Below are positions 51,666-60,740 of a stretch of DNA of 64,000 nt, in pieces. The position numbers and the translations under genes were made by a program. The notes under the pieces were generated by a model. The model was not told the DNA's origin. It saw only the letters and a list, made by a program, of their open reading frames with translations, and searched no databases. Source of the DNA: CAYUYV01 sp050331455 (GTDB lineage: Bacteria; Pseudomonadota; Alphaproteobacteria; JAJFIK01); NCBI GenBank assembly GCA_050331455.1, contig JBHJGV010000007.1:68749-132748 (forward strand). Direction: 5' to 3'. Within the stretch, counting starts at the first letter, position 1. Each line of letters opens with the position of its first letter.

Positions 51666-53408
51666 TCACCCGGAGGCCGCCGCCGCGCGGGGGTCGTTGG
51701 CCGGTTGTTTTCCGCTGCCGGATGACATTTGCTGCAAGACCTCGTCCGCCTTGCCCAGATTGGCGATCTGCCCGTCCCGCAGCACCAGGAGCCGGTCGGC
51801 CAAAGCCAGCATGGGCCGTCGGTGGCAGATCAGGATAATGGTGGTGCCCTGGCCCTTCAGGGTTCTCAAGGTCTCCATCAGGGCCGCCTCACCGCCCGCA
51901 TCCATATGGGTGTTCGGTTCGTCGAGAACGAGCAAGGCCGGCCGCCCGTAAATGGCCCGGGCCAGGTGGATGCGTTGGCGCTGGCCCGCAGACAGCCAGA
52001 TGCCGCCGGCCCCGACCCGGGTTTCATAGCCGTTCTCGAGCCGCAGGATGAATTCGTGGACCCCGGCGAGCTCCGCCGCCTCCAGCACGGCCTCGGAGTC
52101 GATCTGGCCGAAACGGGCGATGTTCTGGGCGATGGTTCCCTCGAACATGTCGCAGTCCTGGGGCACGAAGCCGATATGACTGCCCAGGTCATCCTTGTCC
52201 CACTTGGCCACATCCGCGCCGTCCAGCCGGACCGAGCCGCTCATGGGCTGCCAGATACCGATCAGCATGTGGGCCAGAGTCGACTTTCCGGACCCCGATG
52301 GTCCGCCGACGCCCAGAAATTCTCCGGCCTGGAGCGAGAAGGTCAGCTTCTTGAGGATGACCGTGCGCACGCCCGGCGGGGCGCCGACCAGATTCTCGAC
52401 CGACAGATGCCCCTTGGGCTTCGGCAGGGCCACCCGGTCTTGCTTCGGGGCACAAAAGGCATTGAGGAACACCTTCAGCCGTCCGTAGGAGTCCCGGGCC
52501 GCGATGATCTGTTTCCAGCTCCCCACGGCCTGTTCGATCGGCGCCAGGGCCCGGCCCGAAATGATCGACGCAGCCACGATAACGCCGGGGCTGATTTCCT
52601 GGCGCAGGGCCAGATAGGCGCCGGTGCCCAGCATGGCAATCTGCAGCGACGGGCGTAGGAACTTCACCCACCCTTTCACGAGGCCCATCCGTTCGGAGGC
52701 GGATGACTGGTCGGAACTGGCCTTGCGGTAGATGTCGAGCCATTGACCCATCAACCGGCCGCCCATGCCCATGGCCTCAATGGCCGGCGCATTGCGCATG
52801 GTGGAGTCGATGAACTGCATGCTCCTGGAGCGGTGGGTGTGTGCACTTTTCAGGGGCGTGCGGCTGAGCAGTTCGGTCAGAACCGCGAGGACGCCAAGGG
52901 CCAGGGAGCCCACAAGGGCGACGATGCCCAGCACCGGATGCATCAAGAAGATGATGAACAGGAAGATCGGGATCCAGGGCGCATCCATCAGGCTGGTGGG
53001 CCCGGGGCTGCCCAGAAATGTCGAGATCGTATCGAGGTCCCGCACGGGCTGGGTGGCTTCGGCGTGCTGGCCCCGGTTGAAGGATCGCAAGGTGCCCGAA
53101 AACAGGTGCTGATCGAGCACCCGGGACGCATGAGTCCCCATGCGGATCATCACCTGACTGCGATAGTGTTCAAGGGCGCCCATGGCAGCAAGCAGGCCGA
53201 CACCCGCAATCGTGAGGTAGATCAACGTGGCCGCGCTGCCAGACGCCAGCACGCGGTCGTAGATCTGCAACATGTAAATGGGGCTGACGAGCAGCAGAAG
53301 ATTTATGAAAATGCTGAAGACGAAGGCCACGCCGAAAATTTTGCGCGCGGTCTTTTTAAGATCGACCACCACGGGATGGTCGACGGATGGTATTCCGGGC
53401 TGGGCCAT
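51666..53408 (-). CDS. Type I secretion ABC transporter (permease/ATPase)
   Basis: A 580-residue PrtD-type exporter half. The membrane domain (residues 20-300, six helices; SPIYMLQIYDRVLASGS is typical) is followed by the nucleotide-binding domain with Walker A GPSGSGKST, the Q-loop VPQDCDMFEGTIAQNI, signature LSAGQRQRIHLARA and Walker B LLVLDEPNTHMD. It lacks an N-terminal C39 peptidase. It should energise export of an unidentified C-terminal-signal protein together with the HlyD protein downstream. ATG at 53408 is used, giving the usual length for the family. Confidence 0.92.
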   Translation of the reverse strand: MAQPGIPSVDHPVVVDLKKTARKIFGVAFVFSIFINLLLLVSPIYMLQIYDRVLASGSAATLIYLTIAGVGLLAAMGALEHYRSQVMIRMGTHASRVLDQHLFSGTLRSFNRGQHAEATQPVRDLDTISTFLGSPGPTSLMDAPWIPIFLFIIFLMHPVLGIVALVGSLALGVLAVLTELLSRTPLKSAHTHRSRSMQFIDSTMRNAPAIEAMGMGGRLMGQWLDIYRKASSDQSSASERMGLVKGWVKFLRPSLQIAMLGTGAYLALRQEISPGVIVAASIISGRALAPIEQAVGSWKQIIAARDSYGRLKVFLNAFCAPKQDRVALPKPKGHLSVENLVGAPPGVRTVILKKLTFSLQAGEFLGVGGPSGSGKSTLAHMLIGIWQPMSGSVRLDGADVAKWDKDDLGSHIGFVPQDCDMFEGTIAQNIARFGQIDSEAVLEAAELAGVHEFILRLENGYETRVGAGGIWLSAGQRQRIHLARAIYGRPALLVLDEPNTHMDAGGEAALMETLRTLKGQGTTIILICHRRPMLALADRLLVLRDGQIANLGKADEVLQQMSSGSGKQPANDPRAAAASG

Positions 53409-53569
53409 AACTGTCCATCGTGGAGTTGTGATCCGCGGGGCATTTCCCTTAAGGCTTTCGGGTATGCCAGCCAGGATCAGCGGTTTCAAGGTTCATCGCG
53501 GCGCCTGTCGCTCAGCGATGCGCGGGCACGCCGCGCGCGAGCGTGCCGGGACGGGGAGCCGGTATCGGG

Positions 53570-54421
53570 TCAATTCGGGGCCACGGTCATTGTGAGCGCT
53601 TCGGCACCGTCGCTGGGACCTTCGGATTTGCGGTCCAGCGCACGGGTGTCCCGGCCGGCGCCCGCTTGGGTCGGGACACCGTTGTCCTTGGCACTGCGCC
53701 CATTCTGGGGCCGACCATTGCCGGGCTTTTCCACCTCCGGGGACACAAGACCGCCCGAGATCACGAGCTTGGCGCCCTCCTCGACCGACATGTCGAGCAT
53801 GATCAGGTCCCGCCGCGGCGCGAACAGGAGGAAACCGGATGTCGGGTTTGGCGTTGTGGGCAAAAACAGGCTGACCAGGTCCTCCTGGCCGCGTTCGCGG
53901 ACACGGGTGACGATTTCGCCGCGGGTCGACGTGGTTACGAAGGCGATGGCCCAGATGCCGCGCCGGGGATACTCGACCAGCGCCACCTGATTGAAAGACT
54001 GGGTGTTTTGAGACACGACCGTCTCGAAGATCTGCTTGAGTGTCATATAGACGGTTCGGATCACCGGCATGGCGTTCAGCAGCGATTCGCCGATCCGAAT
54101 CAGGGTCCGGCCGAACACATTGGCCGTGAAGGCCCCCAGCAGCACCAGCACGAGAAAAACGAGAATGACCCCAAGGCCGGGAACCGTGAATGGAATATAA
54201 GATGAAGGATTGTATCGGTCCGGCAGGAGACGATCGACCCAGTCGTCCACGACCGTGATAAAGGTGTAGGTCAAGAAAATCGTGATGGTGATGGGAGCGG
54301 CCACGACCAGACCGGTCAGGAAATACGCTCGGATATCGAACCAGCGGTGGCGATGCGGACGCGGTTGGTCGCGGTCATCCCCTGGGAGGCGCCCTGCCGC
54401 ATCATCCTTCTTTTCCGACAT
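53570..54421 (-). CDS. DUF502 family membrane protein
   Basis: A 283-residue inner-membrane protein. Two helices (residues 30-52 and 80-105) flank a short loop. The conserved cytoplasmic or periplasmic domain follows: NAMPVIRTVYMTLKQIFETV, VALVEYPRRGIWAIAFVT and LFLPTTPNPTSGFLLF. The last 70 residues are polar and low-complexity. DUF502 proteins are widespread and of unknown function. AAGGG lies upstream of ATG 54421. Confidence 0.88.
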   Translation of the reverse strand: MSEKKDDAAGRLPGDDRDQPRPHRHRWFDIRAYFLTGLVVAAPITITIFLTYTFITVVDDWVDRLLPDRYNPSSYIPFTVPGLGVILVFLVLVLLGAFTANVFGRTLIRIGESLLNAMPVIRTVYMTLKQIFETVVSQNTQSFNQVALVEYPRRGIWAIAFVTTSTRGEIVTRVRERGQEDLVSLFLPTTPNPTSGFLLFAPRRDLIMLDMSVEEGAKLVISGGLVSPEVEKPGNGRPQNGRSAKDNGVPTQAGAGRDTRALDRKSEGPSDGAEALTMTVAPN

Positions 54422-54542
54422 GCTCAACCCTTCCAACCGCGACCGATGCCGTCTGCCCATAGTAGACTAGGCATACTAGCTTTGAGAAAAGGCAATTCAC
54501 AGAGTCCGGCTTTTGTCGGACCCGGAAGAAGCGGAAGCGCCC

Positions 54543-55682
54543 ATGACGGAAGGTGGCCCCCCACAGTCCGGCGGCTCCCAAACCGCCCGTTCTTCAACTG
54601 CGCCCGGCGCGCCGGCCCCGAAGGCTCACCCGTCGCAGCCCATGGCGTCCGGCGCCAGCGATGCCGCACCCTTGCAGGATGCGTTGACAGCGCTTGCCGG
54701 CCGTCTCGCGCCCGGCGCGGTGGCCATCGACGCTCTCAGCCGGCTGTCCGGGGGCGCCAGCCAGGAAACCTGGTCTTTCGACGCCGTGCGCGCCGATGGC
54801 ACGCGCATTCCACTGATCCTGCGCCGTCCCCCCGGCGGGCGCGGCACAGCCGAAGACGAAAGCATGGGCGGCACCGGCGTCGGCCTCGAACTGGAGGCCC
54901 AGGTCATTCGAACCTGCGCCGGCTATGGCGTGCCCGTACCGGCCGTTCCCTATGTGGCGAAACCCCAGGACGGTCTCGGCACAGCCTATGTCATGTCACG
55001 GGTAGAGGGCGAGACCATTGCCCGCAAAATCCTGCGCAATCCCGAATTCGCGAATGCACGGGCGGTCATGGCCTATCAATGCGGCGCCATTCTGGCGCGC
55101 ATCCACAGCGTGCCAACCGGCGCCCTGCCCGGTCTTGGGATCAGCGACGCGGCCCAGCAGTGGCAGCGCTATCGGGACATCTATGACAGCTTCCACGAGC
55201 CCCGGCCGGTCTTCGAATACGCCTTCCGCTGGCTCAAGGAGCGCCTGCCACCGCCCGACGGGCCCGTGACCCTGGTGCATGGGGATTTCCGGAACGGCAA
55301 TCTGATGATCGGGCCGGAAGGTGTGCGCGCGGTCCTCGATTGGGAACTGACTCATCTTGGCGATCCGGCCGAGGATCTGGGCTGGATTTGCGTCAACTCC
55401 TGGCGTTTCGGGGTCAGCATGAAGCCCGTGGGCGGTTTCGGAGAACTGAAGGACCTTTTGGCCGGCTACCGCCAGGGCGGCGGCGCGCCCATCGATGCCG
55501 AGCGAGTCTATTTCTGGACCGCCTTCGGAACCTTGAAATGGGGCATCATGTGCATGATGATGGTCGATACATTCCGAACGGGCCGCGACCGCTCCGTGGA
55601 GCGGGCCGCCATCGGGCGCCGTGCCTCAGAAACCGAGATCGACCTGATGAATCTGCTGGCTCCGCAACGGACAGACGGCTGA
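54543..55682 (+). CDS. Phosphotransferase (APH-like) family protein
   Basis: A 379-residue aminoglycoside-phosphotransferase-fold protein of the sort found beside acyl-CoA dehydrogenases. A low-complexity head of about 40 residues is followed by LSRLSGGASQETWSFDA, LILRRPPGG (the nucleotide-binding Arg/Lys region), VHGDFRNGNLMI (catalytic Asp and Asn) and VLDWELTHLGDPAEDLGW (metal-binding Asp). ATG at 54543 is favoured over TTG at 54513 on ribosome binding site grounds. A DUF6285 gene follows after eight bases, a pairing I know from other Proteobacteria. The natural substrate is not known. Confidence 0.85.
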   Translation: MTEGGPPQSGGSQTARSSTAPGAPAPKAHPSQPMASGASDAAPLQDALTALAGRLAPGAVAIDALSRLSGGASQETWSFDAVRADGTRIPLILRRPPGGRGTAEDESMGGTGVGLELEAQVIRTCAGYGVPVPAVPYVAKPQDGLGTAYVMSRVEGETIARKILRNPEFANARAVMAYQCGAILARIHSVPTGALPGLGISDAAQQWQRYRDIYDSFHEPRPVFEYAFRWLKERLPPPDGPVTLVHGDFRNGNLMIGPEGVRAVLDWELTHLGDPAEDLGWICVNSWRFGVSMKPVGGFGELKDLLAGYRQGGGAPIDAERVYFWTAFGTLKWGIMCMMMVDTFRTGRDRSVERAAIGRRASETEIDLMNLLAPQRTDG

Positions 55683-55690
55683 GAGGCGTT

Positions 55691-56098
55691 ATGGAGGATT
55701 CTCCCACGGCCCGGGAACTGGTCACGGCAGTCCGGGAATTTATCGAGGAGCGCCTCGCGCCAACGCTGGAAGGGCACACCGCCTTTCATGCCCGGGTTGC
55801 CGTCAACGCCCTCGGGATCGTCGAGCGCCAGCTCGACCAAGGCCCAGGGGCCGAGGCCCGGGAGCACGAACGATTGAAGACGTTGCTGGGCGAGGATGCG
55901 GATCTGGCCAGCCTCAACCAGAGCCTTGCACTGGCCATCCGGGACGGCCGGCTGTCCTTGGACGATCCGGCCCTGATCGATCACCTGCGCGCGACCACCG
56001 TGGACAAGGTCATGATCGATCAGCCGCGCTATTCCGGCCTGCGGGACGCCCTCGCCGCGGGCCTGGACGGCTCCGGATCCATGGCCGGATTCGCTTAA
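55691..56098 (+). CDS. DUF6285 family protein
   Basis: A 135-residue helical protein: TARELVTAVREFIEERLAPTLEGHTAFHARVAVNALGIVERQL is recognisable in outline as the DUF6285 domain. This family is usually encoded directly after the acyl-CoA dehydrogenase-linked phosphotransferase, as here. It may be a regulatory or binding partner of that kinase. GAGAGG lies upstream of ATG 55691. Confidence 0.8.
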   Translation: MEDSPTARELVTAVREFIEERLAPTLEGHTAFHARVAVNALGIVERQLDQGPGAEAREHERLKTLLGEDADLASLNQSLALAIRDGRLSLDDPALIDHLRATTVDKVMIDQPRYSGLRDALAAGLDGSGSMAGFA

Positions 56099-56127
56099 GT
56101 CTCGATCCCGATACGGACTTTCAAATT

Positions 56128-56164
56128 CGAAGGGCCATCCGCTTGCTGATCGGACGGCCCTTCG
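56128..56164 (+). terminator. Hairpin after DUF6285 gene
   Basis: CGAAGGGCC pairs with GGCCCTTCG, extended by a second helix ATCCG/CGGA. It lies 30 bases after the DUF6285 stop and 57 before the stop of the convergent ABC permease. No long T-tract. Confidence 0.6.
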
Positions 56165-56167
56165 TTC

Positions 56168-56203
56168 GTCAAGCGTACTGGGTTTGTCAAGCGTACTGGG
56201 TTT
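56168..56203. repeat. 18-bp perfect tandem duplication
   Basis: GTCAAGCGTACTGGGTTT occurs twice without mismatch between two convergent genes, and a degenerate partial third copy (GTCGAG) follows. Confidence 0.88.
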
Positions 56204-56220
56204 GTCGAGGGTGATAGCCC

Positions 56221-57654
56221 TTACGCCGGCACCGGAGCGCGGACGCGGGCCATCCGCGCCAGCACCAGGACCCAGGCGATGCCCGCCTCCACGACCGGCG
56301 GAACGATGGCCAGCCATGGCGATTCAAGGGGCGTGGCGAAAAACAGGCTTGCCGCGCTTGCCGAGGTGAATGTCAGCACGATGGCCGGCAGGACTGTGTA
56401 CAGGACCAGCAGCGTGATGAAGGCCGCAAAATCGGCCCGCCGACTCTGGGCCGAGGCATTGTAGAGCAGCACGATGCCCACATCCCGTGCCAAGAAGAAG
56501 AAGCTGGCCACGAACCAGGCCCGCCAGTCATAGGGGCCTTCGGCGATCCGGGCGAGGATGGACAGGTCGTCATCAAGATCGAAGTCCGCCGGGATCTGGC
56601 CCGCAATGTCCAGCGGCTGACCGGTCACAAGCAGTGCCAGCGTGACGAGCCCCACGGCCAGCAGCGACCAGCCCCAACTCGGCACGCCGGACACCGCATT
56701 GCCCAGGCGACCGGCCGACGCCTCCCGCCCGATCCAGCGCAGGGTGACGATGTCCTTTCCGTCGAGGAACACCATGACGTATGTCAGCACCATGGCCGTG
56801 GTGACCGCCGCCACCAGGCGCAGCGTGAGCCCCAGATCCATGCGCCCCAGAACATCCCGCAGCTCGGGGGAATCGATCCCCCAGCGGATGAGATCGGTGA
56901 AGCCCGCCACATAGGCCATCATGAAGATCAAGAACCCGATCCACACCAGCGGCGAATTGGTGAACTGCAGTTCCTGGCGCATCAGGCGGTGGTTGCCCAC
57001 CACGGCCCACACCGCGAAGATCCCAATGGATGCGAGAACGAAGCTGCGCGCCGGCACCTCGCCGCCATACCAGAGCAGCGGGACGTCGATGCCCTCCGGC
57101 CAGTTGCCCGGCCAGGCACTGGCCACGGAAAAGGCCGCCGCAAGGCCGAGGAACTGATAGAGAAACACCCCGAAGCCCGGGTGCCGCAATTGCCGCCGGA
57201 CTGCCAGGAGACTGGACAGCATGGCAACGGCATGGGCGAAAACCCCGACGAGGAGGTAGTAGCCAAGCTCCCGGAGGGCCAGACCGGGGCCCTGGGCCGT
57301 CGATGTGGTGAAGAAGATCACGGCGAGGCAGATCGCGCCGCCATACCAGATGTAAATCGTCGATCCGAACAGTTTACCCCAAACCATGCTCCAGGGCGCG
57401 ATGGAGGACATGCGCTGGCCGTCCCAGGTGCGCTCGCGGATTTCGCCGACGATCGTCCGGGCACTGAGATAGGTGCCCCAGAATACGACGATGAGCCAGA
57501 AGGCGGTCTTGGCCGTCCCGGCCACGGCCTGCCGACCCATATCCATCGGCACGAGGCTCGCCGCGAACAACAGGGCGCCGAGCACCGCCGGCATCATGAT
57601 GAGCCGGCCGCTTGACAGATTCAGCCACAGATTTCGCTGAAATTCCGGGTTCAT
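56221..57654 (-). CDS. ABC-2 type transporter permease
   Basis: A 477-residue membrane protein with about ten or eleven predicted helices. The N-terminal LWLNLSSGRLIMMP segment, EIRERTWDGQRMSSIAPWSMVWGKLFG (the cytoplasmic loop that contacts the ATPase) and many hydrophobic stretches fit an ABC-2 permease. It overlaps the ATPase gene upstream by four bases. The exported substrate is unknown. Confidence 0.82.
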   Translation of the reverse strand: MNPEFQRNLWLNLSSGRLIMMPAVLGALLFAASLVPMDMGRQAVAGTAKTAFWLIVVFWGTYLSARTIVGEIRERTWDGQRMSSIAPWSMVWGKLFGSTIYIWYGGAICLAVIFFTTSTAQGPGLALRELGYYLLVGVFAHAVAMLSSLLAVRRQLRHPGFGVFLYQFLGLAAAFSVASAWPGNWPEGIDVPLLWYGGEVPARSFVLASIGIFAVWAVVGNHRLMRQELQFTNSPLVWIGFLIFMMAYVAGFTDLIRWGIDSPELRDVLGRMDLGLTLRLVAAVTTAMVLTYVMVFLDGKDIVTLRWIGREASAGRLGNAVSGVPSWGWSLLAVGLVTLALLVTGQPLDIAGQIPADFDLDDDLSILARIAEGPYDWRAWFVASFFFLARDVGIVLLYNASAQSRRADFAAFITLLVLYTVLPAIVLTFTSASAASLFFATPLESPWLAIVPPVVEAGIAWVLVLARMARVRAPVPA

Positions 57655-58595
57655 GGGCGGGCCCCTCCTGCATTCCGGTTCTTTTCGGACGGCTCGAGAT
57701 CGCTGAAATAGGCGTCCTCCAGCCGCTCGCGCACCTCGGCAATGCCGGCCACCTCAAGACCGGCTTCCACCAGGCGTCGCAGCAGCGCCGAGCGCCCGGC
57801 CCCCCCGTCGGACACCACGACCATTGCGGACTGGCCGCTCACCTCGATCACCTGGATCTCGGGCATCTGGGACAGGACCGAGGAAAGGCGCTCGTCGGCC
57901 TGGACAAGATCGATGCGCACCGGGACCGCGCCGCCGGCCTGGCCTCCCACTTTGCGGGACCGCACGATCCGTCCCTGGTCCATGATGATCATGTGGGTAC
58001 AGTAGTCTTCCAGCTCCGCCAGGATGTGGGAGGACACGATCTGCGTAATGCCCAACGCCTGCAAGGACAGGAACAGGCGGGACAGGCTGCGGCGGGCTTC
58101 CGGGTCGAGGCCCGAGGCGGGCTCGTCGAGGAGCAGCACCCGCGGCTCGTGCACGATGGCCTGGCCGATGGCGAGCCGCTGGCGCAAGCCGCGGGACAGC
58201 TCCGAGGCCTTCTGGTTCATGCGGTCGGTCAGAGCGGTGCGTTCGGCCGCCTTTTGGGCCGCCGCGTCGGCCGCGCCCGAGGCAATGCCATGGGCCCGGG
58301 CTGCGAAAACGAGGCTTTGCCGCACGGTCAAATCGTCATAAAGGCCGAAAAAATCCGGCAGATAGCCGATGCGCTCATGGACGTCCCGCGGATGCCGCCG
58401 CGTGTCCAGACCGTCGATGCGGACTTTGCCCGAAAAGGGCCGCTCCAGCGCCGCCAGACATCGCAAAAGTGTCGTCTTGCCGGCCCCGTTGGGCCCCACC
58501 AGGGCCGCGATGGCGCCGCGTTCGACGGTCAAGTCGATGCTGTCCAGCGCCCGTGTGGTGGGATACTCGAAACTCAGGTCTTCGACCTCGATCAT
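57651..58595 (-). CDS. ABC transporter ATP-binding protein
   Basis: A 314-residue ATPase of the ABC-2 exporter group. Walker A GPNGAGKTT, Q-loop YLPDFFGLYDDLTV, signature LSRGLRQRLAIG, Walker B VLLLDEPASGLDPEA and the His switch in QIVSSHILAELE are present. The last 80 residues form the small regulatory domain usual in this group. It pairs with the permease gene that overlaps it. Confidence 0.94.
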   Translation of the reverse strand: MIEVEDLSFEYPTTRALDSIDLTVERGAIAALVGPNGAGKTTLLRCLAALERPFSGKVRIDGLDTRRHPRDVHERIGYLPDFFGLYDDLTVRQSLVFAARAHGIASGAADAAAQKAAERTALTDRMNQKASELSRGLRQRLAIGQAIVHEPRVLLLDEPASGLDPEARRSLSRLFLSLQALGITQIVSSHILAELEDYCTHMIIMDQGRIVRSRKVGGQAGGAVPVRIDLVQADERLSSVLSQMPEIQVIEVSGQSAMVVVSDGGAGRSALLRRLVEAGLEVAGIAEVRERLEDAYFSDLEPSEKNRNAGGARP

Positions 58596-58874
58596 GGCGG
58601 GTCACCCCCCCCGATTTGCCGGCCCCGCACGGCGCATGTGCCGGTGCGTTCGGCGAGGCCAAGATGACGGGCGTCCGGACGATCAAGTGCGCCGTCCGGT
58701 GCCGCAACCGTCCGCCCGGAAACGACCCGGGCGGCAACATGTCAGACTATCCTAGGCCATTCGCCCGGTCCCAAAAAGGGATGGACCGAGGGTCCCTGTA
58801 CAAATCACGCCGGCGTTTTCGCATGGAAAAGCACAACTGTGATAGGCTGCCCCGTAAGGACTGAGGATGACTCT
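58596..58874. other. Divergent intergenic region, ABC exporter / DUF3089 gene
   Basis: A 279-base region that should hold both promoters. I see no gene, no strong promoter hexamers and no repeat. Confidence 0.4.
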
Positions 58875-59936
58875 TTGACCGCCATGACGCCCCGCGACCG
58901 ACTCCAACCCCGGCCAGCCCCATCGCCCGGCCTCTCGACCTGCGGCGCCGTCCTCGGCGTGCTCGCGGTGGTCACGCTGTTCATTTTCCGGGACAATGTC
59001 TACGAGTTTACCCTCGACCCCCAACAACCTTTTCAGACCGCATTGCGCGGCGCCATCCCGGACTACGCCACGCCGTCGGCCTGGGCCGCCTTGCCCGCAA
59101 GGGCGCCCGGTCCGGCCGATGGGACGCGCGCCGATGGGACGCGCGCCGATGTCTTTTTCGTTCACGGCACAACATTCGCCGGCGACAACCGCTGGAATGC
59201 TCCCATCGACGATCCGTCGGCGGCTCATGTGGCCTCGAGTGTCCTGCCCCTGGAAGGGCACCCCTTCGCGCAAGCGGGTCGGCTTTTTGCGCCCTATTAC
59301 CGGCAGGCGACGCTCTACGCCTTCAGAACCCGGAGTGAAGATTCGCGCCGGGCCCGCTCCCTGGCCTATCAGGACATCCGCCGGGCCTTCGCCGTGTTCC
59401 GCGACCGGTACAATGCGGACCGGCCTTTTGTCCTGGCGGGTATCGGTCAGGGCGGGCTCCATGTGGCGGGCCTGCTCCAGGATATGATTGCCGGGACGCC
59501 GGAGGCCGCACGTCTGATCGCGGCCTATATCCTGGCCCATCCTGTCCCGGTGGATCTGTTCGAGGGACCCTTGAAGGCATTCCAGCCCTGTACCGGCGAG
59601 ACGCAGACCGGCTGTATTCTCAGTTGGACAGTCTATCCCCTCGGGATCCGCGCTCGCATGGTCACGGACCGCTCCATGATCTGGGATGACCAGCGCCTGA
59701 CGGCTGTGGCGGGCCGGGAAATCCTGTGCGCCGTGCCCCAACGGTTCCTGGCAGAGACTCCGGCAGTCGGGTGCCGGGACGGTATCCTGCGCGTGGACGG
59801 CACATCGGCCCTCAGGACCCCGCCGTCACCCTATCCCCGCCGGCCCTTCCACCACCTGTCCGTGCCCTTGTTCGAGGACGCCGTCACGGCGGACGTGAAC
59901 CGCCGGCTGGCGGCGTTCCATGCCGCCTTCCCCTGA
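58875..59936 (+). CDS. DUF3089 family protein lacking the nucleophile serine
   Basis: A 353-residue membrane-anchored protein (helix at about residues 23-42) of DUF3089, an alpha/beta hydrolase-like family. ADVFFVHGTTF, APYYRQATLYAF, AYQDIRRAFAVF and GRLFAPYYR are recognisable. The nucleophile elbow, G-H-S-Q-G in relatives, reads AGIGQGG here (codon GGT), so the catalytic Ser is Gly. A 15-bp tandem repeat doubles DGTRA near residue 85. The start is TTG 58875, with GAGG seven bases upstream; ATG 58884 is the alternative. Its 3' end overlaps the convergent sulfotransferase-like gene by 111 bases. Confidence 0.75.
   Translation: MTAMTPRDRLQPRPAPSPGLSTCGAVLGVLAVVTLFIFRDNVYEFTLDPQQPFQTALRGAIPDYATPSAWAALPARAPGPADGTRADGTRADVFFVHGTTFAGDNRWNAPIDDPSAAHVASSVLPLEGHPFAQAGRLFAPYYRQATLYAFRTRSEDSRRARSLAYQDIRRAFAVFRDRYNADRPFVLAGIGQGGLHVAGLLQDMIAGTPEAARLIAAYILAHPVPVDLFEGPLKAFQPCTGETQTGCILSWTVYPLGIRARMVTDRSMIWDDQRLTAVAGREILCAVPQRFLAETPAVGCRDGILRVDGTSALRTPPSPYPRRPFHHLSVPLFEDAVTADVNRRLAAFHAAFP
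59118..59147. repeat. 15-bp perfect tandem duplication
   Basis: GATGGGACGCGCGCC occurs twice without mismatch and in frame in the DUF3089 gene, doubling five residues. Confidence 0.9.
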
Positions 59937-60689
59937 CGCCTCGAAGCCGTCGCCCAAAATGGCGCGGACGGCATCGGGAACGGCGATTCCGAGCCCGGCC
60001 ATGATGCGATAATCGTCCGCATAAAACCGAACGGCATGCTCGATCTGCGCGTCGGTGAAGACGGCCCACCAGGGCTGGCGGCTGGCCCGGTCCGCCTGTG
60101 TGGAGCGGGGCAGCCAGCCCCGATGATCGAGGCCGAGGCGGGTACAGACCGTGGCCAGATCCTCCGCCAGGTGATCAAAACGCAGCAGACCGTCGATGGC
60201 CAGTTCGCCCCGATCGCCAAAGACGGCGGCGTTGGGCAGCGGAAGGCCCGCGGCAAAGAAAGGTGCCACATCCGCACATCGCCCGGCGGCCAGCGCGTCG
60301 TCATAGGCGTGCGCCAGACGGTCCAGGGGATCGCGCGCCACGGCGAAGCTTAAAGACTCCGACCACAGACGCGGTCCGAGGGCGCGCGCGACCATACGGG
60401 CGGAGGGAAAAGGCGGAAAGCGGCGCAGGCCCCAGTGATCAAGCCCGCGGGATGGCCGACGCGCCGGTCCGTGGACATTGAAGGGGGTACCCGTCAGCAG
60501 GGCGAAGGGCCAGCGGGCATAGTGGCGGGGCACGATGCCCAGGTCCCGCCGCAACAATTCATAGGAGGGCTCCAACGGGCGGAGCATGTCGTCCGGGCCG
60601 CACAGGGGCGACAGGGCCACCTCGACCCGCGCGCAGTCGGTCTGCCGGGTCCGCAGGAAGACAAAGCGATGCCGCCGCGAAATGATCAT
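59826..60689 (-). CDS. Sulfotransferase-like protein
   Basis: A 287-residue protein. The N-terminus, HRFVFLRTRQTDCARVEVALSPLCG, follows the pattern of carbohydrate-type (Sulfotransfer_2) enzymes, in which this loop binds the 5' phosphosulfate of PAPS, though the usual Lys is not obvious. SFAVARDPLDRLAHAYDDAL matches the R-D-P-x2-R motif for the 3' phosphate. LLRFDHLAEDLATVCTRLGL is typical of the later part. The last 37 residues are antisense to the end of the DUF3089 gene, so the functional C-terminus may be recent. It lies 51 bases downstream of metG. Confidence 0.68.
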   Translation of the reverse strand: MIISRRHRFVFLRTRQTDCARVEVALSPLCGPDDMLRPLEPSYELLRRDLGIVPRHYARWPFALLTGTPFNVHGPARRPSRGLDHWGLRRFPPFPSARMVARALGPRLWSESLSFAVARDPLDRLAHAYDDALAAGRCADVAPFFAAGLPLPNAAVFGDRGELAIDGLLRFDHLAEDLATVCTRLGLDHRGWLPRSTQADRASRQPWWAVFTDAQIEHAVRFYADDYRIMAGLGIAVPDAVRAILGDGFEASGEGGMERRQPAVHVRRDGVLEQGHGQVVEGPAGIG

Positions 60690-60740
60690 GACGCCTTCCG
60701 TCCACGCCCCCGTCCCCGCCTCCGGCGTCCCGGACGCCGG

